This document shows positions 11,561 through 25,199 of a stretch of 64,000 nucleotides of DNA, piece by piece. The stretch is from Acanthochlamys bracteata (taxonomy: Eukaryota > Streptophyta > Magnoliopsida > Pandanales > Velloziaceae): contig CM034128.1 of assembly GCA_019914995.1 (NCBI GenBank), forward strand, positions 3,288,501 to 3,352,500, written 5' to 3'. The translations under genes were made by a program, and so were the position numbers. Every line of letters starts with the position of its first letter. The first letter of the stretch is position 1. The notes beneath the pieces are model-generated. The model saw only the letters and a list, made by a program, of their open reading frames with translations. It had not been told where the DNA came from and did not search any database.

Positions 11561-13435
11561 CTCATATATTCTGACCTTTATCTGTCTTGTTTGTTTCCTA
11601 TTGTTTTGAATCATCTTTGATTGCAGAGATATTTTGCCTTCATGATTTGTTAGTTTTTGTTCGATTAGTTCCTAATTAGTGATCAGTGGATCGAAATGCT
11701 CACTGTTGTTCGATCACTATTTGTTCCTTATTTGATTGATTGAGCAAATGTGCTAAGAGATTTATTGCATTTGAATCGCAATATGATCGAATTACAATTG
11801 TTGTAGAAATTTTAAATCATAAGCTCTCTAACTTATCAGCTTTATCAGCTCGATCTTTAAGCTTTCTTCTAATTTCACAATTCTAAGAGTTTACGGTAGC
11901 TAAGAAATCGCTTATAATGAGTTACGGATTAGGAAAGAAGATTCAGGATTTGATTTTAGTTAGACATAGTTAAGCCTCTTATGATAAGAAGTCGGTTATA
12001 TGTATTCTTTTATTCATCACATATAGCTAGGCTCTGTAAGATATGAATACGCAAGTACTCTCATGTTAGCCATGTTAGAGGAAGAGTTGAATTGGCATTA
12101 CGGATTTTGCTTTTTTAACTCAGAACATAGGCTAACTCTACTATTCTGGTCTTTTATTTCAAAAAAGAACTTGACCATAAATAACTAGAGGTAGAAAGGG
12201 AATAACGAAGACAGAAGTACACATTTTCAGTGAGTGTATGTGTATCTAACATTTAAAACTGTTTTGGGAAGGAAGAAGACCGTATTAGAATGTAGAAGCA
12301 ACAAAACCTCCGAAGTTCCGAATTCTTGCAGCAGCAATGATCCATTCCTTTACTAGGATAGGTTATAATGAGATGATAAATATAGTGAAAGTTTGGAAGT
12401 GATTATGCAATAGAGTTTCTAAAATAAAAAATATTTCAAAAATATTTTTAAAATAATTTTTTAATCAAAATAATTAAATAAATAATAATAAAATATTATA
12501 ATATTATGTACTTTTTAAAATATTAATATATTTTAAAATTATTATAAACAAATTTATAAAAACACAAAAATTAGTATAATAAATAGTTGACAAAGTAATG
12601 CCAAACGTCTTCATATCACATTAAGGCACATATGCCCACGTTCTCTCCGCTGATTCAGCAAAATCAATCTAACTAACGAACCACTTTGTGTTAGGACTAA
12701 AATATGTAAGCATTGATCCCGAACGAACGAACAAACGGGCGCGCCCTGTTCTTGCGGCAAATTAACGTGTGTCATGCTTGCCTTTAGTAGCGCCAAATGT
12801 GTTCACGCATGTGAAGAACTTTTGGCATTTCTCAAGCATTCGAATGCTTTTATGGTGATTATGTATTTCTGGCAAAACATACTTTGAGAAATCGGCTATT
12901 TGTATTCTCGTACTTTGTCCAATTGTTCTTTCAATGCAATTTGGAAATGCGTACTGCCACCACTTTGTTTGATGCACTTCTAATGCGAATCCATCGCGAA
13001 TTATGTCTGTTTTGTTACTAACGTAGTTATTCGCTATTGAATTCGTCGAGTCGAAGTTCAAATTGTGTGAATCTATCACCTTGTGACATAACGTTTACAT
13101 TAAGCATACAATTGTGAAGGGAAGGTTTTATATAGATTAGGTCTGGTAGTTTGATAATTGATAGATCAAATAATCACAATCATTTAAAGAATGCCATTTG
13201 ATGTAAGATAGAATTTATATCTAATAAAATGTTGAATGCTTAGTTTATGAACACACTTGGTTAGCTAGACCGAGTTTATTGAAGACTTCCGTCTCTGTGG
13301 CTAAGGCAAGCATTACTATTATTCCACGTGCGCCACGAGGTCCAATGGTGGTTGGAATGAGAAACTCAACCCAGTAACCAACAGCATCCACTTTTCTTCA
13401 TGTGGAAGAGGCTTAAATGGAATTTTATCACCAAA

Positions 13436-13525
13436 CATTAATGCCACAGATTATATTTAGATTGAATCCAAATAAAAAAACATTAATGCCACAGATTAGA
13501 TTCAGGTTGAATCCAAATAAAAACA
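13436..13525. repeat. 45-base tandem duplication, two diverged copies
   Basis: The segment starting CATTAATGCCACAGATTA at 13436 is repeated from 13481 with a few differences (TATTTAGATT versus GATTCAGGTT in the middle). It has no coding signal. Confidence 0.8.
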
Positions 13526-14115
13526 GGCGAACCTTAAAGTCTTAAACTTAAACTTTGATTTCGTGGGACCAGTGAATATATGAAAATGTTTCGATGGGCT
13601 ATTGCCGTGAACCACTTCATTCCATTTTTTTCGTGTTCATTCTTGGCCCATATGCATTATTTGGGACCCATGAGACCTACTTCACGCGTCTGTTTGCTCT
13701 CTGCGTTGAATATTTATCCAGATTCCAATCATGAAATGGAACAATTAAATTATTCATCCAACTCGATAGTAATTGTAGACACTAGAAACCGTCGGACTTT
13801 TACTTTCTAAAAACAAAGAAATTTGTACAACAAAATCACAAAAAATGAAAACGTTTTTAATTTCTCTGACCATAGAAATGTTTCCAATTTGGTTGAAACT
13901 CGTTCTGTTATTATTAAAAAGAAAATTTTCTAATTGTAACTTTTCAACAGAGCACTGAACTGCTTTGATTTTGATATATCAACAGTTAATTTAATCAACC
14001 ATTTTTAATCACCATCACACAGAACACGAGATTCAATTTAATAAATCACACAGCTCACGTGTTTATTCGTTTTCAAGTGTTAAAAGTTTTTTCGGGATGA
14101 ACGTTTCTTTACTTA

Positions 14116-14378
14116 GGAGGCGTTTGATTCTCCGTTTTATAAGTAACTTATCAGTTTTTTTAATTTTTTTATTTTATATTTTTTAATATATATTTTATAA
14201 TATATAAAAAATTTATTTAAAAATTTAAAAAGTGTAAAAAAATTTTACGAAATGAGATCTTTTTATTACATATTTTTATTAATTTTTTTTAAATAAAAAA
14301 AATAAAACTTATTTTTAAAAAAAATAAAAATATTTTTTATTTTATAAAAATTCGATTTCATAAACAATTCAAACGCCC
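14116..14378. mobile_element. AT-rich Tourist-like MITE (family B), well-bounded copy
   Basis: This element of 263 bases begins GGAGGCGTTTGATTC and ends CAATTCAAACGCCC, with TTA directly on both sides (14113-14115 and 14379-14381). A 3-base TTA/TAA duplication and GCGTTTG-type inverted ends fit PIF/Harbinger (Tourist-like) MITEs. The core phrase GTGTAAAAAAATTTTACGAA followed by ATGAGATCTTTTT is shared with other copies. It lies about 385 bases before the CLC-c start codon. Confidence 0.7.
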
Positions 14379-14762
14379 TTAATTGCTACTTAGAATCTTA
14401 TTGATAATATTTTAGTTGTGAATTAATTTGTCTAATTAAACAATAGAAAATTGTGGAGGAATGCCAACTCAATTGTGTCGTGATTTTCAGGTTGTTATTT
14501 CAGCTTTCATTGATGACATACTCCTCTTCATATAATAATACTCGTCATCGCTGCTGTTTGTTCTTCATCTTGTTTTCTCAGTGAACAGATTCGTTTCTTT
14601 TTCTCTTCTTGAGTGGAAAAAGTTATCTTTTTTTTTAAATTTTGAAGAAAATTGAAGGACGCACTACAAGAAGTTTCTTTTCGTGCTTTTCAGCAAAAAC
14701 TTAGTTTTTTCTTTTTCGTTCCTTGAGGGGATTTTTTTTTCTTTTTCTTTTTCATTTGAAGG

Positions 14763-17700
14763 ATGGATTGCAACGAAGGGAACGTAGATATAGAGAGCAA
14801 CGAGCAACTAAACCGGCCTGGGATGGAGAGGAACGTCTCAGGGTGGGACGACGACAAGCATGATCAAGATAGCGGCATGCTCAGAGAGCCATTGCTGCTT
14901 CGGAAGAGAACTATCAACACAACCTCACAGATTGCTGTGGTTGGTGCCAATGTTTGCCCCATTGAGAGCCTTGACTATGAGTAAGCTCTCTTTCCCCCTT
15001 GTCTCTACTCTTTTCATTGGTTATTCCGTTACCTTCGCGTTTTTTTTCCTGTTCACTTGGCAGCGTCTTACTTACCCTGACCAATTGGTGCTTTACTGGC
15101 TTTCAATCCTGATTTTGGTATGCTTAATGACAACTTCTTTAATGTACTATTGATTTGAGTTGTTTTTCTTATACTTCTAGTCTGAGAACTCTATGATCTC
15201 GCAGGCAATGCTATAACTGTTAAACAAATGTAAGGCCCTTTTGAGCAGACTTTTACCAATTAAGGTAACATATATATTTTATTAAAAAAAAGAAGATATA
15301 CCAAAGAAATATGATTTCTTCTTGGCGTGCTGGTCGTCAGAGGCACTATAGATGCAAAGATTTCAAGTTTGGCTCTTTATGTACCATATTTGTCATGCAT
15401 TGCTTGGTAAAGATGGCCAATGTTTTTGGGCTTCATAGATACGCTGGTCTGAACATTGGTTGTGCTGTTAAATAGACATTGACAATAGTATGATCCATCA
15501 AGTTCTGGATAATACATGAGGATGCTTTATAGAAAGGGCGTCTCATAACTTTGATGAAATGGCAAATGTTAGCTATTTTTCTGTTACTCGTCTTTTACAG
15601 GATAGTTGAGAATGATTTGTTCAAGGAAGATTGGAGGTCAAGGAAGAAGGTTCAGATATTTCAGTATATAATCCTTAAGTGGGCTCTTGCTCTTCTTATC
15701 GGCTTGGGTACTGGACTTGTAGGCTTCTTCAACAACCTTGCTGTTGAGAATATCGCTGGCTTTAAGCTTCTGCTGACAAGTGACCTCATGAGTAAGGGCA
15801 GGTAAGACTGAACCTCTAAGATGATGCTTTCTAATTTCACATTTGTAATGTGTGGATTCCTGTTACTTTCAAGTAATTTTCATCTAATGATTTTCTCCGG
15901 TGCAGGTTCTTTCAAGCATTTGTTGCATATGCTGGCTGTAATATGATATTGGCAGCAGCAGCTGCTGCTCTTTGTGCTTATGTAGCGCCTGCTGCTGCTG
16001 GGTCTGGAATACCTGAAGTGAAAGCCTACCTTAATGGGATTGATGCTCCTTCTATATTGGCTCCTAGCACTCTCTTTGTGAAGGTCATTACTTTTCTTCA
16101 TGTTTCATAGTTAAATTGTAGATAGCAAAACAGCAGTTCACGTTCTTTTCTTCTGTAATCCTCATATTTGATCCCTACATAATAGAATGCTCTTTTGTCT
16201 AGTTTGCCAGAAGATATGAACACATTCTTCATTCTCTAAACAGATTTTCGGTTCAATTGGTGGAGTATCTGCTGGATTCGTACTTGGTAAAGAGGGTCCT
16301 ATGGTACACACAGGAGCTTGTATTGCCAATCTACTCGGTCAGGGTGGTTCTCGCAAGTACCATCTCACTTGGACATGGCTCAGATACTTCAAAAATGACC
16401 GTGATCGACGAGACCTCATCACATGCGGTGCAGCTGCAGGTGTCGCAGCTGCCTTCCGTGCTCCTGTTGGTGGGGTTCTCTTTGCGCTTGAAGAAGCAGC
16501 ATCTTGGTAGGGTATTTGCTCTTTCTTGTTGTGTATGAATTCTTTTTATCTTCTTAGAAAATTTTAATTCTCAGTTAGAGTAGATATGCCTAAGAATATC
16601 AATAGTGAAGTAACTCCAGTTAATCAATGCAGTCAAGATAGAGATTTCCTATAGCCGTTTAGTTCTTATATCTGATCTTCTATACTGCATCTCATCATGA
16701 ATAAAGGTAGGACTTAAGGTCTGTATTCAAGAATTTCCACCTGTCAAAAAGGAATTCTTGTGGTGTCTATAGTTATTACATAATTTAATTTTGTAGTTTA
16801 TACTTGTCAGGTGGCGAAGTGCCCTTCTTTGGAGAACATTTTTCACAACTGCAGTAGTTGCTGTAGTACTGAGAGCTTTTATGGATTATTGCCATGGAGG
16901 TAAATGTGGACTCTTTGGGGAAGGAGGACTCATAATGTTTGATCTTAGTTCTAGCATCACAACCTATACCTCAAAAGATCTCATAGCAGTAATAATTCTT
17001 GGAGTTACGGGGGGTGTCTTGGGAAGTCTTTACAACTTTCTCTTGGACAAGATTCTTCGAACTTACAGCTTCGTTAATGAGTACGTTTCAAGTTGCCTTC
17101 ATATTTTTAATTTGTGATTTTGCTGTATTTCGAGAAAAAAAGAAACCATTTTCTAATCTTTGACAAGGTGACATATGTATTACAGGAAAGGTGCTCTATT
17201 CAAAATCCTTCTCACTGTAAGCATTTCTCTGTTAACGTCATGCTGCTCATTTGGACTCCCTTGGCTTGCCAAATGTACACCATGTCCAATAAATATACAA
17301 GAGCAGTGCCCCACAGTTACCCGCTCAGGCAACTTCAAGAATTTTCAGTGTCCCCCAGGCCACTACAATGATCTCGCATCCCTCTTTCTTAATACAAATG
17401 ATGACGCCATCCGAAACCTTTTCAGTGCTGCAGCTAACAATGAGTTCTTCATCTCTACACTTTTCACCTTTTTTACTGCAGTTTACTGCCTTGGACTTCT
17501 GACATATGGTGTTGCTGTTCCTTCTGGTCTTTTTATTCCTGTAATACTTGCTGGTGCATCATATGGCCGCATTGTGGGGACCCTCTTACGCCCTATATCT
17601 ACTCTTCATCCAGGGCTTTTTGCTCTTCTTGGTGCTGCTTCATTTCTGGGTGGGACTATGAGAATGACCGTCTCGGTTTGTGTTATTCTTCTTGAACTAA

Positions 17701-18983
17701 CAAATGATCTCATCATGCTCCCCTTGGTCATGCTAGTGCTCCTGATATCCAAAACAGTAGCTGATAATTTCAATAAGGGTGTGTACGATCAAATTGTTAA
17801 GATGAAGGGGCTTCCTTATATGGAGGCTCATGCTGAGCCCTATATGAGGCATTTCGTAGCTGGAGATGCGGTGTCGGGACCGCTTATTGCATTTTCTGGT
17901 GTAGAGAAAGTAGGAACTATAATGCAAGCATTAAGATTGACAGGACACAATGCATTTCCCGTGATTGATGAACCACCCTTTGCTGATGCCCCAGAGTTAT
18001 ATGGCCTTGTCTTGAAATCTCACCTACTTGTGCTGCTAAAAGGGAAGAAGTTCACAAAAGAGCGTGAAAGGCTTGGACTAGTGGACGTTTTAAGAAGGTT
18101 TGGGGCTTTTGAATTTGCCAAGCCTGGATCAGGAAAGGGCTTGAAATTTGAAGACTTGGACATAACTGAAGAGGAAATGGAAATGTACGTGGATCTCCAT
18201 CCAATTACAAACACATCACCTTATACTGTGGTTGAAACAATGTCACTAGCTAAAGCAGCAGTCCTTTTCCGTGAGCTCGGCCTAAGGCATCTTTGTGTAG
18301 TGCCAAAGACTCCAGGGGTAAGAAGTCGCTCTTTCTCCTTTCTTTAACTATTTATCTCCCTCCCAGACTAACATGTACGACGTTGATAAAGCTTTGGCTT
18401 AAGTGTCCAATAATTAGATATATTAATCATATGAGGCTAAGTTTTTGCAGATTTGTGAATCAAAAGCATCTAAGAAAAGCTTCTTTGCAGAGTTTTATTC
18501 ATCTACACACAACACTAGATAACTTCTTCTTATTAAATCATTGCATGATAATTAAAATGAGTTGTGCATTATTCTATGATATGGTCGATTAAATGAATGC
18601 TAGAAATATGACTAACCACCTCGCATCGATATTCAGTTTTTCATTTGAATCTCATAAGTGGGTCACTCTTCTTATTCAGACACTTTCTGGATATGGTAAG
18701 AGGATAAAGGGGAAAGGAACATGAATTTTATCTCGAAATATATGATCTTAGGGAAGTTGCCTCTTTTATATCAAAATCATTTAATAGTCTTTTGAATAAA
18801 CATATTTACGAGCAATTATTTTATGCACTATTTGTATGTATCATTAAGATCTAGTAGTGTATCTACAAGCTAAATTTAGCTTTTCTAATGCAGAGGCCTC
18901 CTGTTGTTGGGATTCTGACACGGCATGACTTCATGCCTGAACACATAGTTAACCTGTTTCCTCATATCAAACCAAAGAAATAG
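14763..18983 (+). CDS. CLC-C: Chloride channel/anion exchanger CLC-c
   Basis: This is a membrane anion transporter of the CLC family, most like the Arabidopsis vacuolar CLC-c. Seven coding exons: 14763-14980, 15601-15801, 15906-16083, 16244-16506, 16811-17080, 17186-18317, 18894-18983; total 783 residues, normal for the family. Key motifs: [21 protein letters not shown] near the N-terminus; [14 protein letters not shown] with Ser at about 173; [12 protein letters not shown] with the gating Glu at about 216; [19 protein letters not shown] with the proton-pathway Glu at about 283; [16 protein letters not shown]; two C-terminal CBS domains, ending RHDFMPEH and a lysine-rich tail. Ser rather than Pro in the GxGIP filter is associated with chloride over nitrate preference in plant CLCs. 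An acidic N-terminus with a LREPLLL dileucine-like signal fits vacuolar sorting. Confidence 0.95.
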
Positions 18984-21900
18984 AAGGTCATAACCGCATT
19001 GCTTTGATTTCTTCTTTCGTTCTGTCACACGCATCCTTCCTATTTCTTTGGCTTCTGCCCTTGAGCATTCCTGGAGTCGTACAGGTTTGAAGCCATCACA
19101 AAGACCTGAAAAGTGAGTTATAGTTATACGGCCGTTTCTCTTCATTGTGTGTTAGTTGTTATTGATTTGGCTTTCAAATTTTTCTTGATGATATTTGGAA
19201 GAGGAAAAAGGTTTACTATATATTTATTGTAGAGAAATTGAGCAACACTTAGTCTTTTAAGAAATGAAAATGTTCCCTTTTTTAGATGATCAATCTATTG
19301 CACGTTCTTGTAGTAGATCAGTTAAACCATGGTCTCATTTTATTATGATCAAATTCCTTCCCTGAAGCATGTATATTCATAGCACTGCAATATCATCTTG
19401 GTGCCTGTTCTTTGCAAAAATTAGCTCATTCCTCTGACTTCTAGTTGGTTCCGCAGTTGTTAACATTACTGGAGGCTTTTAGTTATTTTGCTAGTGCAAG
19501 TTTGCTGTGTCAGAAAAACGACTTGGGAGTTTGATGTACACTTTGAGTGCAGCACTTTGCTTTGTTGGAAAGCAAGAAGTATGGTGTGCTACAGAAGCAA
19601 ATATAATTAGGTACCTGGTAAATTCATGAACTCAAGAAGTAAAAACAAAATTGTCAGTGAGATTGATGCTTATCTATTAGACATGGAAATCTATGAATAG
19701 TGTTTTGGTTTGCCAAAGTTGAAACATATTGCTCTGCTTGATATGATTGATTGGTTTTGATTCATATACAAGGGAAGAAATTTTTGTTTTCCTTTCTTTT
19801 ATTATGTCTTCCTCAAAGATTGAATCATCTTTTGCTCTCCTGGTTCAAAAGAGTACAAAGGAGTGAAGAGTGAAGGGATTGATCAAATCCTCTTGCCTTT
19901 CTCAATTCTCATTCATGCATCCAACTCACTGATCATGGTACTACGAACGCTATGCACAAAGGGTTTACATATTTGTTTAAACCGTTAAATTAGGTTCTAA
20001 AATTTAGATTCTTTGAGAGCTCAACAAATTGATAGCTGTTTTTAATTTATTTTGATTTTGTAATAGCTTTTACTAAACAGTCTGTTTTCAAAGTGTAGGC
20101 TAATCTGCTTTCTCATAGGACTGTCTCTATGAAAACGTGAAACGAAGTCACTTTTTATGATGGTGATTAGTATTATTATAAAGAGTGGTGCTAATCTGCC
20201 TAAGCATATTACAAAGTCATGGACACTTTGATTACATGGTCACTATGCGTTTTGCTTGCTTTGGATTGAAGATAAATTTATCAAAGATTTTAGTGATGCA
20301 CTTGTCGGTTGTTCTTGTCTATAATAAACCTTTTGAGTCAAAATAAACTTAGCTATAGCCTTATAAAGCAAACACTCTTAGGTATGTTCTTTTACACACT
20401 GAAGTTATTTTTTTTTTACTAAGAATTCACTTCTAATTTACTTCTTATTATAAAAAGAATATAAAAAATCATTTCAATTTATTTTTCAATATAAAAAGAA
20501 TATATCACTTTTAATAACATTATTTTTAATAATTTATTTTTAAAAACTTATTTTCAAAGAACTCATTTCAAAATTAAAAAAACGCAGGACGATGCACTAA
20601 TCTATGTGCTTAATAAATTTGATTATTTAATATTTACTGATGTCATGATTCTCTTGTCCAAATCAAAGTCTCTACTTTTTAGAAGGCAAATTAACTACGA
20701 CAATGTGTATTTGTCATATTACTCTATTATGCTGCATAAAATTTTCGATATATTTATATATGGGTCGAGATAAAAGTTCATTCGTGTCACAGCATATGTA
20801 CAATATATCAAATTCTAGTCTTTTTTTTTCTGAGAGATAGAATTCAATTAGAAAAGAAAAAAAGTTGAAACAGTGTATTGTCTTCAGATTGCATCATTGT
20901 TTATTGAATTTGATTCTCAAAAATTGATGTGCGGTGAATATACAGCATTGGAGATGTGTTTTATCCTATCTCTTTATATATAATCAATTTGCTAACACAC
21001 AACGTACAGATATGTTGTATACGAGTTCTTGATACAATGACTTGCTACCAAATTAAGGAAATATTAGGCGCCCCTTATTTTCTTCTTTTTTTATTAATTT
21101 TTAATAAAAATTTTAAATATAATATATTTTTAAAAATTTAAAAATACAAAATGAATTTTATGTTATAAAATTTATTATTATTATTATTATTTAGTCATAA
21201 ATAGAATTTATTTTAAATATTTTAAAAATATTTTTTATTCTAGAATTTTTTTTAATAAATACTTTTAAATATTTTCTAAAATTACTGTCATGATTCCGGA
21301 GCTTGTGTCATATATAAATAAAGTGGTTTAGTTTACCAAATTCTGTTTGTGGTTTGATGTCATGCTAATGCCTGATGTCAGCAATTTCAACACTACAAAA
21401 ATTTCTAAATACTTGGATTTACCTAATCTGATTATATTACTACTTTAGTGTGTTATTACTTAATACACATGTCCACAATATATTAGTAGTTTGCAAAGGT
21501 TTTATTTAGTCTTAGATTTTCAAATTAGGCTTTTGGTGAGAATTTTAATAATTTGAGTTGAAGTTCGTAAACTCTTATACGATTACAAATTATCTGAATG
21601 ATACATATAGAGATACAACGTAATTTCTTAGTTGTGTATTGTTATTTCCAAAACATGTCGTCGAAAAAAAAACAAAATCAAAACAAATAATTTCATTTTG
21701 ATTTTTACTACGAAAAATGAAAAAAGTTTTTCTCTTCTAAAAATACGCATTCTAAAATGGTAGCTTTTCAAATGCACACGTATTTTAGCTTTGCAAAATT
21801 GAATTTTATAATAGAGTTTAATAAAAGTAGAATTCGAAATAATATTTGAATCAAGTAAAGTGAATTTAAAATTAAATTTTAATAAAAGTGAAATTTGATG

Positions 21901-23244
21901 TGAAAGTAAAAATAAAATTTAAATTAAAAATTGAAACACACTGAAATAATCGAATTCAAAATTAAAAAAAAATTGATTTATTTAAAATAAGCCTAATATC
22001 TTGCAATTATGCATCAAACCTATCTATTCTTCTCCGTTTACGTTCTTCCAATAACTCCACGTTTTTAAATTCTAATTACATGAAATTTATTGTTAAGCAC
22101 TTCATAGTTGTCAGATCCGAACCGATCCGTTCTGGTCGACCTAGAAATCGTCGACTCGGACGATAAATCGGTCCGAGTTTGCAAAAAAATTATTTATGCA
22201 ATCGATCAGTTTCGACCTAATTCGACCCGTTTTAACCCTCTTCAATCCGGTCGAACCGTCCACCTAGATCAAACCGGATTGAAAAAATTTTTAAAAATTA
22301 ATTAAAATTTTTTTAATTGCTAATATATTTTATATAAAAATAATTATTAATACCCCTATATTAAAAATAATATATAGTTTAAATTTTGCATTTAGATGTG
22401 ATAATATAAAAATATAATTGATTATAATTTATTTGTAAATATCAATTATTAGTGATTTTTAAAATTTTATATTGTAAAATATTTAGACTAAATATGTATA
22501 TCTAAAAAAGTTAGTTATATCTCTTATATGATTTATCTATTTTATAGTTTATTTTTTTCTAATCTCCTAATTTATTTAAATATTTCTCATTATAAATTTT
22601 AGTTATTATTATTGTTGTTGGTGGTGGCAATGCCATAGTGATAATACTTCAATTTTCGTTGTAATTATTATTATTGTTGTTGTTGATAGTAATGCCATAA
22701 TAAAAATACTTTAATTTTTTATTATAATTACTGTAGCTATTATTATTGGTAGTATCATTAGCAGTAAATTTTTTATTATAATAATAATTATTATTCGTTA
22801 AAAATATTTTAATATTATTGATCCGACGGGTCAATTCGAGAATCGTGATTCAGATAATTTTTCGATTCGATGTCCGGTCCAATTTTTACTGGAGCACTTT
22901 CTGAAATTCTAGTTTTCAGAATAGTATGGAAAATATTTGATGCTAATTTTTTTCCTTGAATTTTTCAGCTTCTTGATTTTATCCTTTTTAAAGAAAATGG
23001 AAGTTGTCTATGTTGCAATTGAAACGGAAGTGGACCCAAATCCGCGTTGGAGGAAGAAAGATTCCAAAACCCGACAACCAAATCTTTCAAAAGTATTCTT
23101 GCTCTTCCAACAAGTGGGTCCCACCATAGTCTGAGTCCCACAAGGGCTTCTTGTCTGCCTTGCTTTCATTCTTATTCGCAATTCATTACTGTCACTACCC
23201 GCTGAGCTCTTTCTTTGAGTTGATTTTGCGATTAAGATTGGTTA
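18984..23244. other. Intergenic spacer between CLC-c and the response regulator
   Basis: The first several hundred bases are probably the CLC-c 3' UTR. Two AT-rich family B-like patches occur near 20395-20590 and 21060-21265, and the third hAT MITE lies at 22103-22891. The final 350 bases are the probable promoter and leader of the response regulator gene. No coding signature was recognised. Confidence 0.55.
22103..22891. mobile_element. hAT-like MITE, family A copy 3 (right end eroded)
   Basis: It begins CATAGTTGTCAGATCCG and shares with copies 1 and 2 the CGGTC-rich subterminal blocks, the AT-rich core and the 3' phrase ending CCAATTTTTACT. The right terminal repeat has lost most of ACAACTATG, but a target-duplication remnant survives: AAGCACTT at 22095-22102 and GAGCACTT at 22892-22899 (7 of 8 bases). 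Confidence 0.8.
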
Positions 23245-25199
23245 ATGGAGGAAGCGAAGGAAAGAGGAGGACAGAAGGAGGAAGAAGAAGTGATCAAGGG
23301 AGGAGGAGATGTTGTGGTTAGTGGTGGTGAAGTAGTGAGAGTTCTTGTGGTGGATGATTCACCAGTTGATCGCAAGGTGGTTGAGATATTGCTCAAGAGA
23401 AGCTGCTGCAATTTTGAAGGTAAAAATCTGTGATTTTATCTTTTATTTTTTTGAAGAAGTTTGATTGTTTTTTTTAATATCTAACTATTGCTATGTTTGC
23501 GCTGAGGTTTGGTTAATTTTGGATTGTTATTGTTGTTGTGCTGTGATGGTCAAATGGGTTCTTTTTACCTTGAATGATATTAACTTCACTACTCTGTAGA
23601 AGGCAAAAAGAAGATTTTTGGTTTCTGTTTAATATTATGTGAGTTAGTTTTTTTTTTCTGAGGCTGGTTACTTTGGATAGGCAGTATTGCTTTTACTGTG
23701 TTTTAAAAAGGAGTTGATGCATGTGTCATAAGATTATTGGATAATTGTAAGTAAACACAGGTTTTTCTTGCAATAAGTATACCGAATTGCTGTTACTGTT
23801 CTTCTGTATATTTTGTTTTTGATGATACTGATACTGATTTCGGGAAAGAGGATAAATTTTAGTGATTTCTCAACATTTTTACTTGGAAGATTACTGAGGA
23901 AAAAGTTTGTTGTATGCTGTGCATTTCATCCTTCATTTCCGCCTTAATTCCTTTAACTTCGTTTCAGTTGTTGTTGCTGATAGCGGCAAGAAAGCACTGG
24001 AAGTTCTTGGGTACAGCCAAGAGAATGCAGAGTCTCCTCTTGCTAATGTAAGTTAGATATTTCTTGGATAAGTGTATGTTCCCTACGTTTCTGGTTTGCT
24101 GTAGTATGTCTACTTAATCTGTAAGACTTTGAAATCGCATGTTAACAAGACTAGGTTTTCATCATTTAGCATTTTTATCAGAAATAGATGAGTACAATGA
24201 CCAATTGAAGCTTTACGTAATGGTCTGTAAAGTCAACTGTAAAGCAGGACCATTATCAGTAAATGCCAAAGAAATTTAGTTTGATTTTGTGAGAATGTGA
24301 AAAAAGGTTATATCATAACTTGAACTTTGTGATCTAGGATTTAGATATTCCAGCGATGGTCTTTGCTTTTTATAAATAGAAGAAAAGCATACCTGAGTTC
24401 CCAATAGCTGGAAGCCTTGAATATAGGTATGGACTCAGGAAAGACTATGCAGGAAAATTATAATTTGCCTGAAACCGAGTGATGACCATTGTGGAAGGTT
24501 TCGTATAAGTTTTGGTGGGGAAGAAAGTGAAAAGACCCCGTTTCGATAATTTCTTCTTATTTTATGCATTGCTCTTGTATTTGAATTCCATCAAATCTAA
24601 CTAACAAGTTTTTTGCTGCAGGAGCGGAAGATTGACATGATTCTAACCGATTATTTCATGCCAGAAATGACTGGCTACGACCTTCTTGTTAATGTCAAGG
24701 TATCATAGAACTCCCGTGGTGCCCAAGTACTTTACACTCACTAGCAGATGTCATGACCTTCATTTTTCCTTCACTGATTTCAGGGGTTTACCTCTACAAA
24801 ATCTATTCCTGTAGTCATAATGTCATCAGAGAATGATTTGCAGAGAATTAATAGGTAATTCTTTTTCCAATTATAATACATCCTGCTCTATAGTTATCAG
24901 ACCTGCTTTAAAGTTGCAAGAACTCTGAATGCATTGAGCTTTCATCAAATTGTTGATGACTAAAAGCTCCTTCTAACACTTCTGCAAATTATAGATGCAT
25001 AGCAGCTGGTGCTGAAGATTTCATGCTGAAGCCTCTTCGAATCAAAGACATGCAACAGCTTAGAACTTATGCAAGACCAACTCTAACATCAATGCTGAAG
25101 TCGGGCACCAAGAGAAAGATTCCGATGGATGTGATGGCAGAAAATAACAGATCAGAAAGAGAAAGACGACCACACCTTGCTGGAGTCGCTGTAGCATGA
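23245..25199 (+). CDS. Type-A two-component response regulator (cytokinin primary-response ARR family)
   Basis: This is a stand-alone receiver protein, the type-A class that dampens cytokinin signalling by accepting phosphate from histidine phosphotransfer proteins in the nucleus. Five exons: 23245-23419, 23968-24047, 24622-24699, 24784-24854, 24995-25199; 202 residues. An acidic, Glu-rich N-terminus precedes the receiver domain: VRVLVVDDSPVDRK (acidic pair at about 37-38), TDYFMPEMTGYDLL (phosphoacceptor Asp at about 95), VVIMSSEN, and the conserved Lys in LKPLR (about 147). A short basic tail follows, ending RRPHLAGVAVA, reminiscent of the ends of ARR8/ARR9-like proteins. There is no Myb-like output domain, so it is not type B. 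The exact ortholog is uncertain. Confidence 0.93.

Larger units (their letters stand above)
10474..14762. other. Intergenic spacer between FC2 and CLC-c
   Basis: Open frames exist (10570-10914 plus, 12762-13079 minus) but neither has a family signature. The spacer contains the possible promoter/first exon at 11238, an AT-rich MITE-like patch near 12410-12600, a 10-base palindrome GGGCGCGCCC near 12737, the 45-base duplication and a Tourist-like element. The last 200 bases are T-rich and probably the CLC-c 5' leader. Confidence 0.5.
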
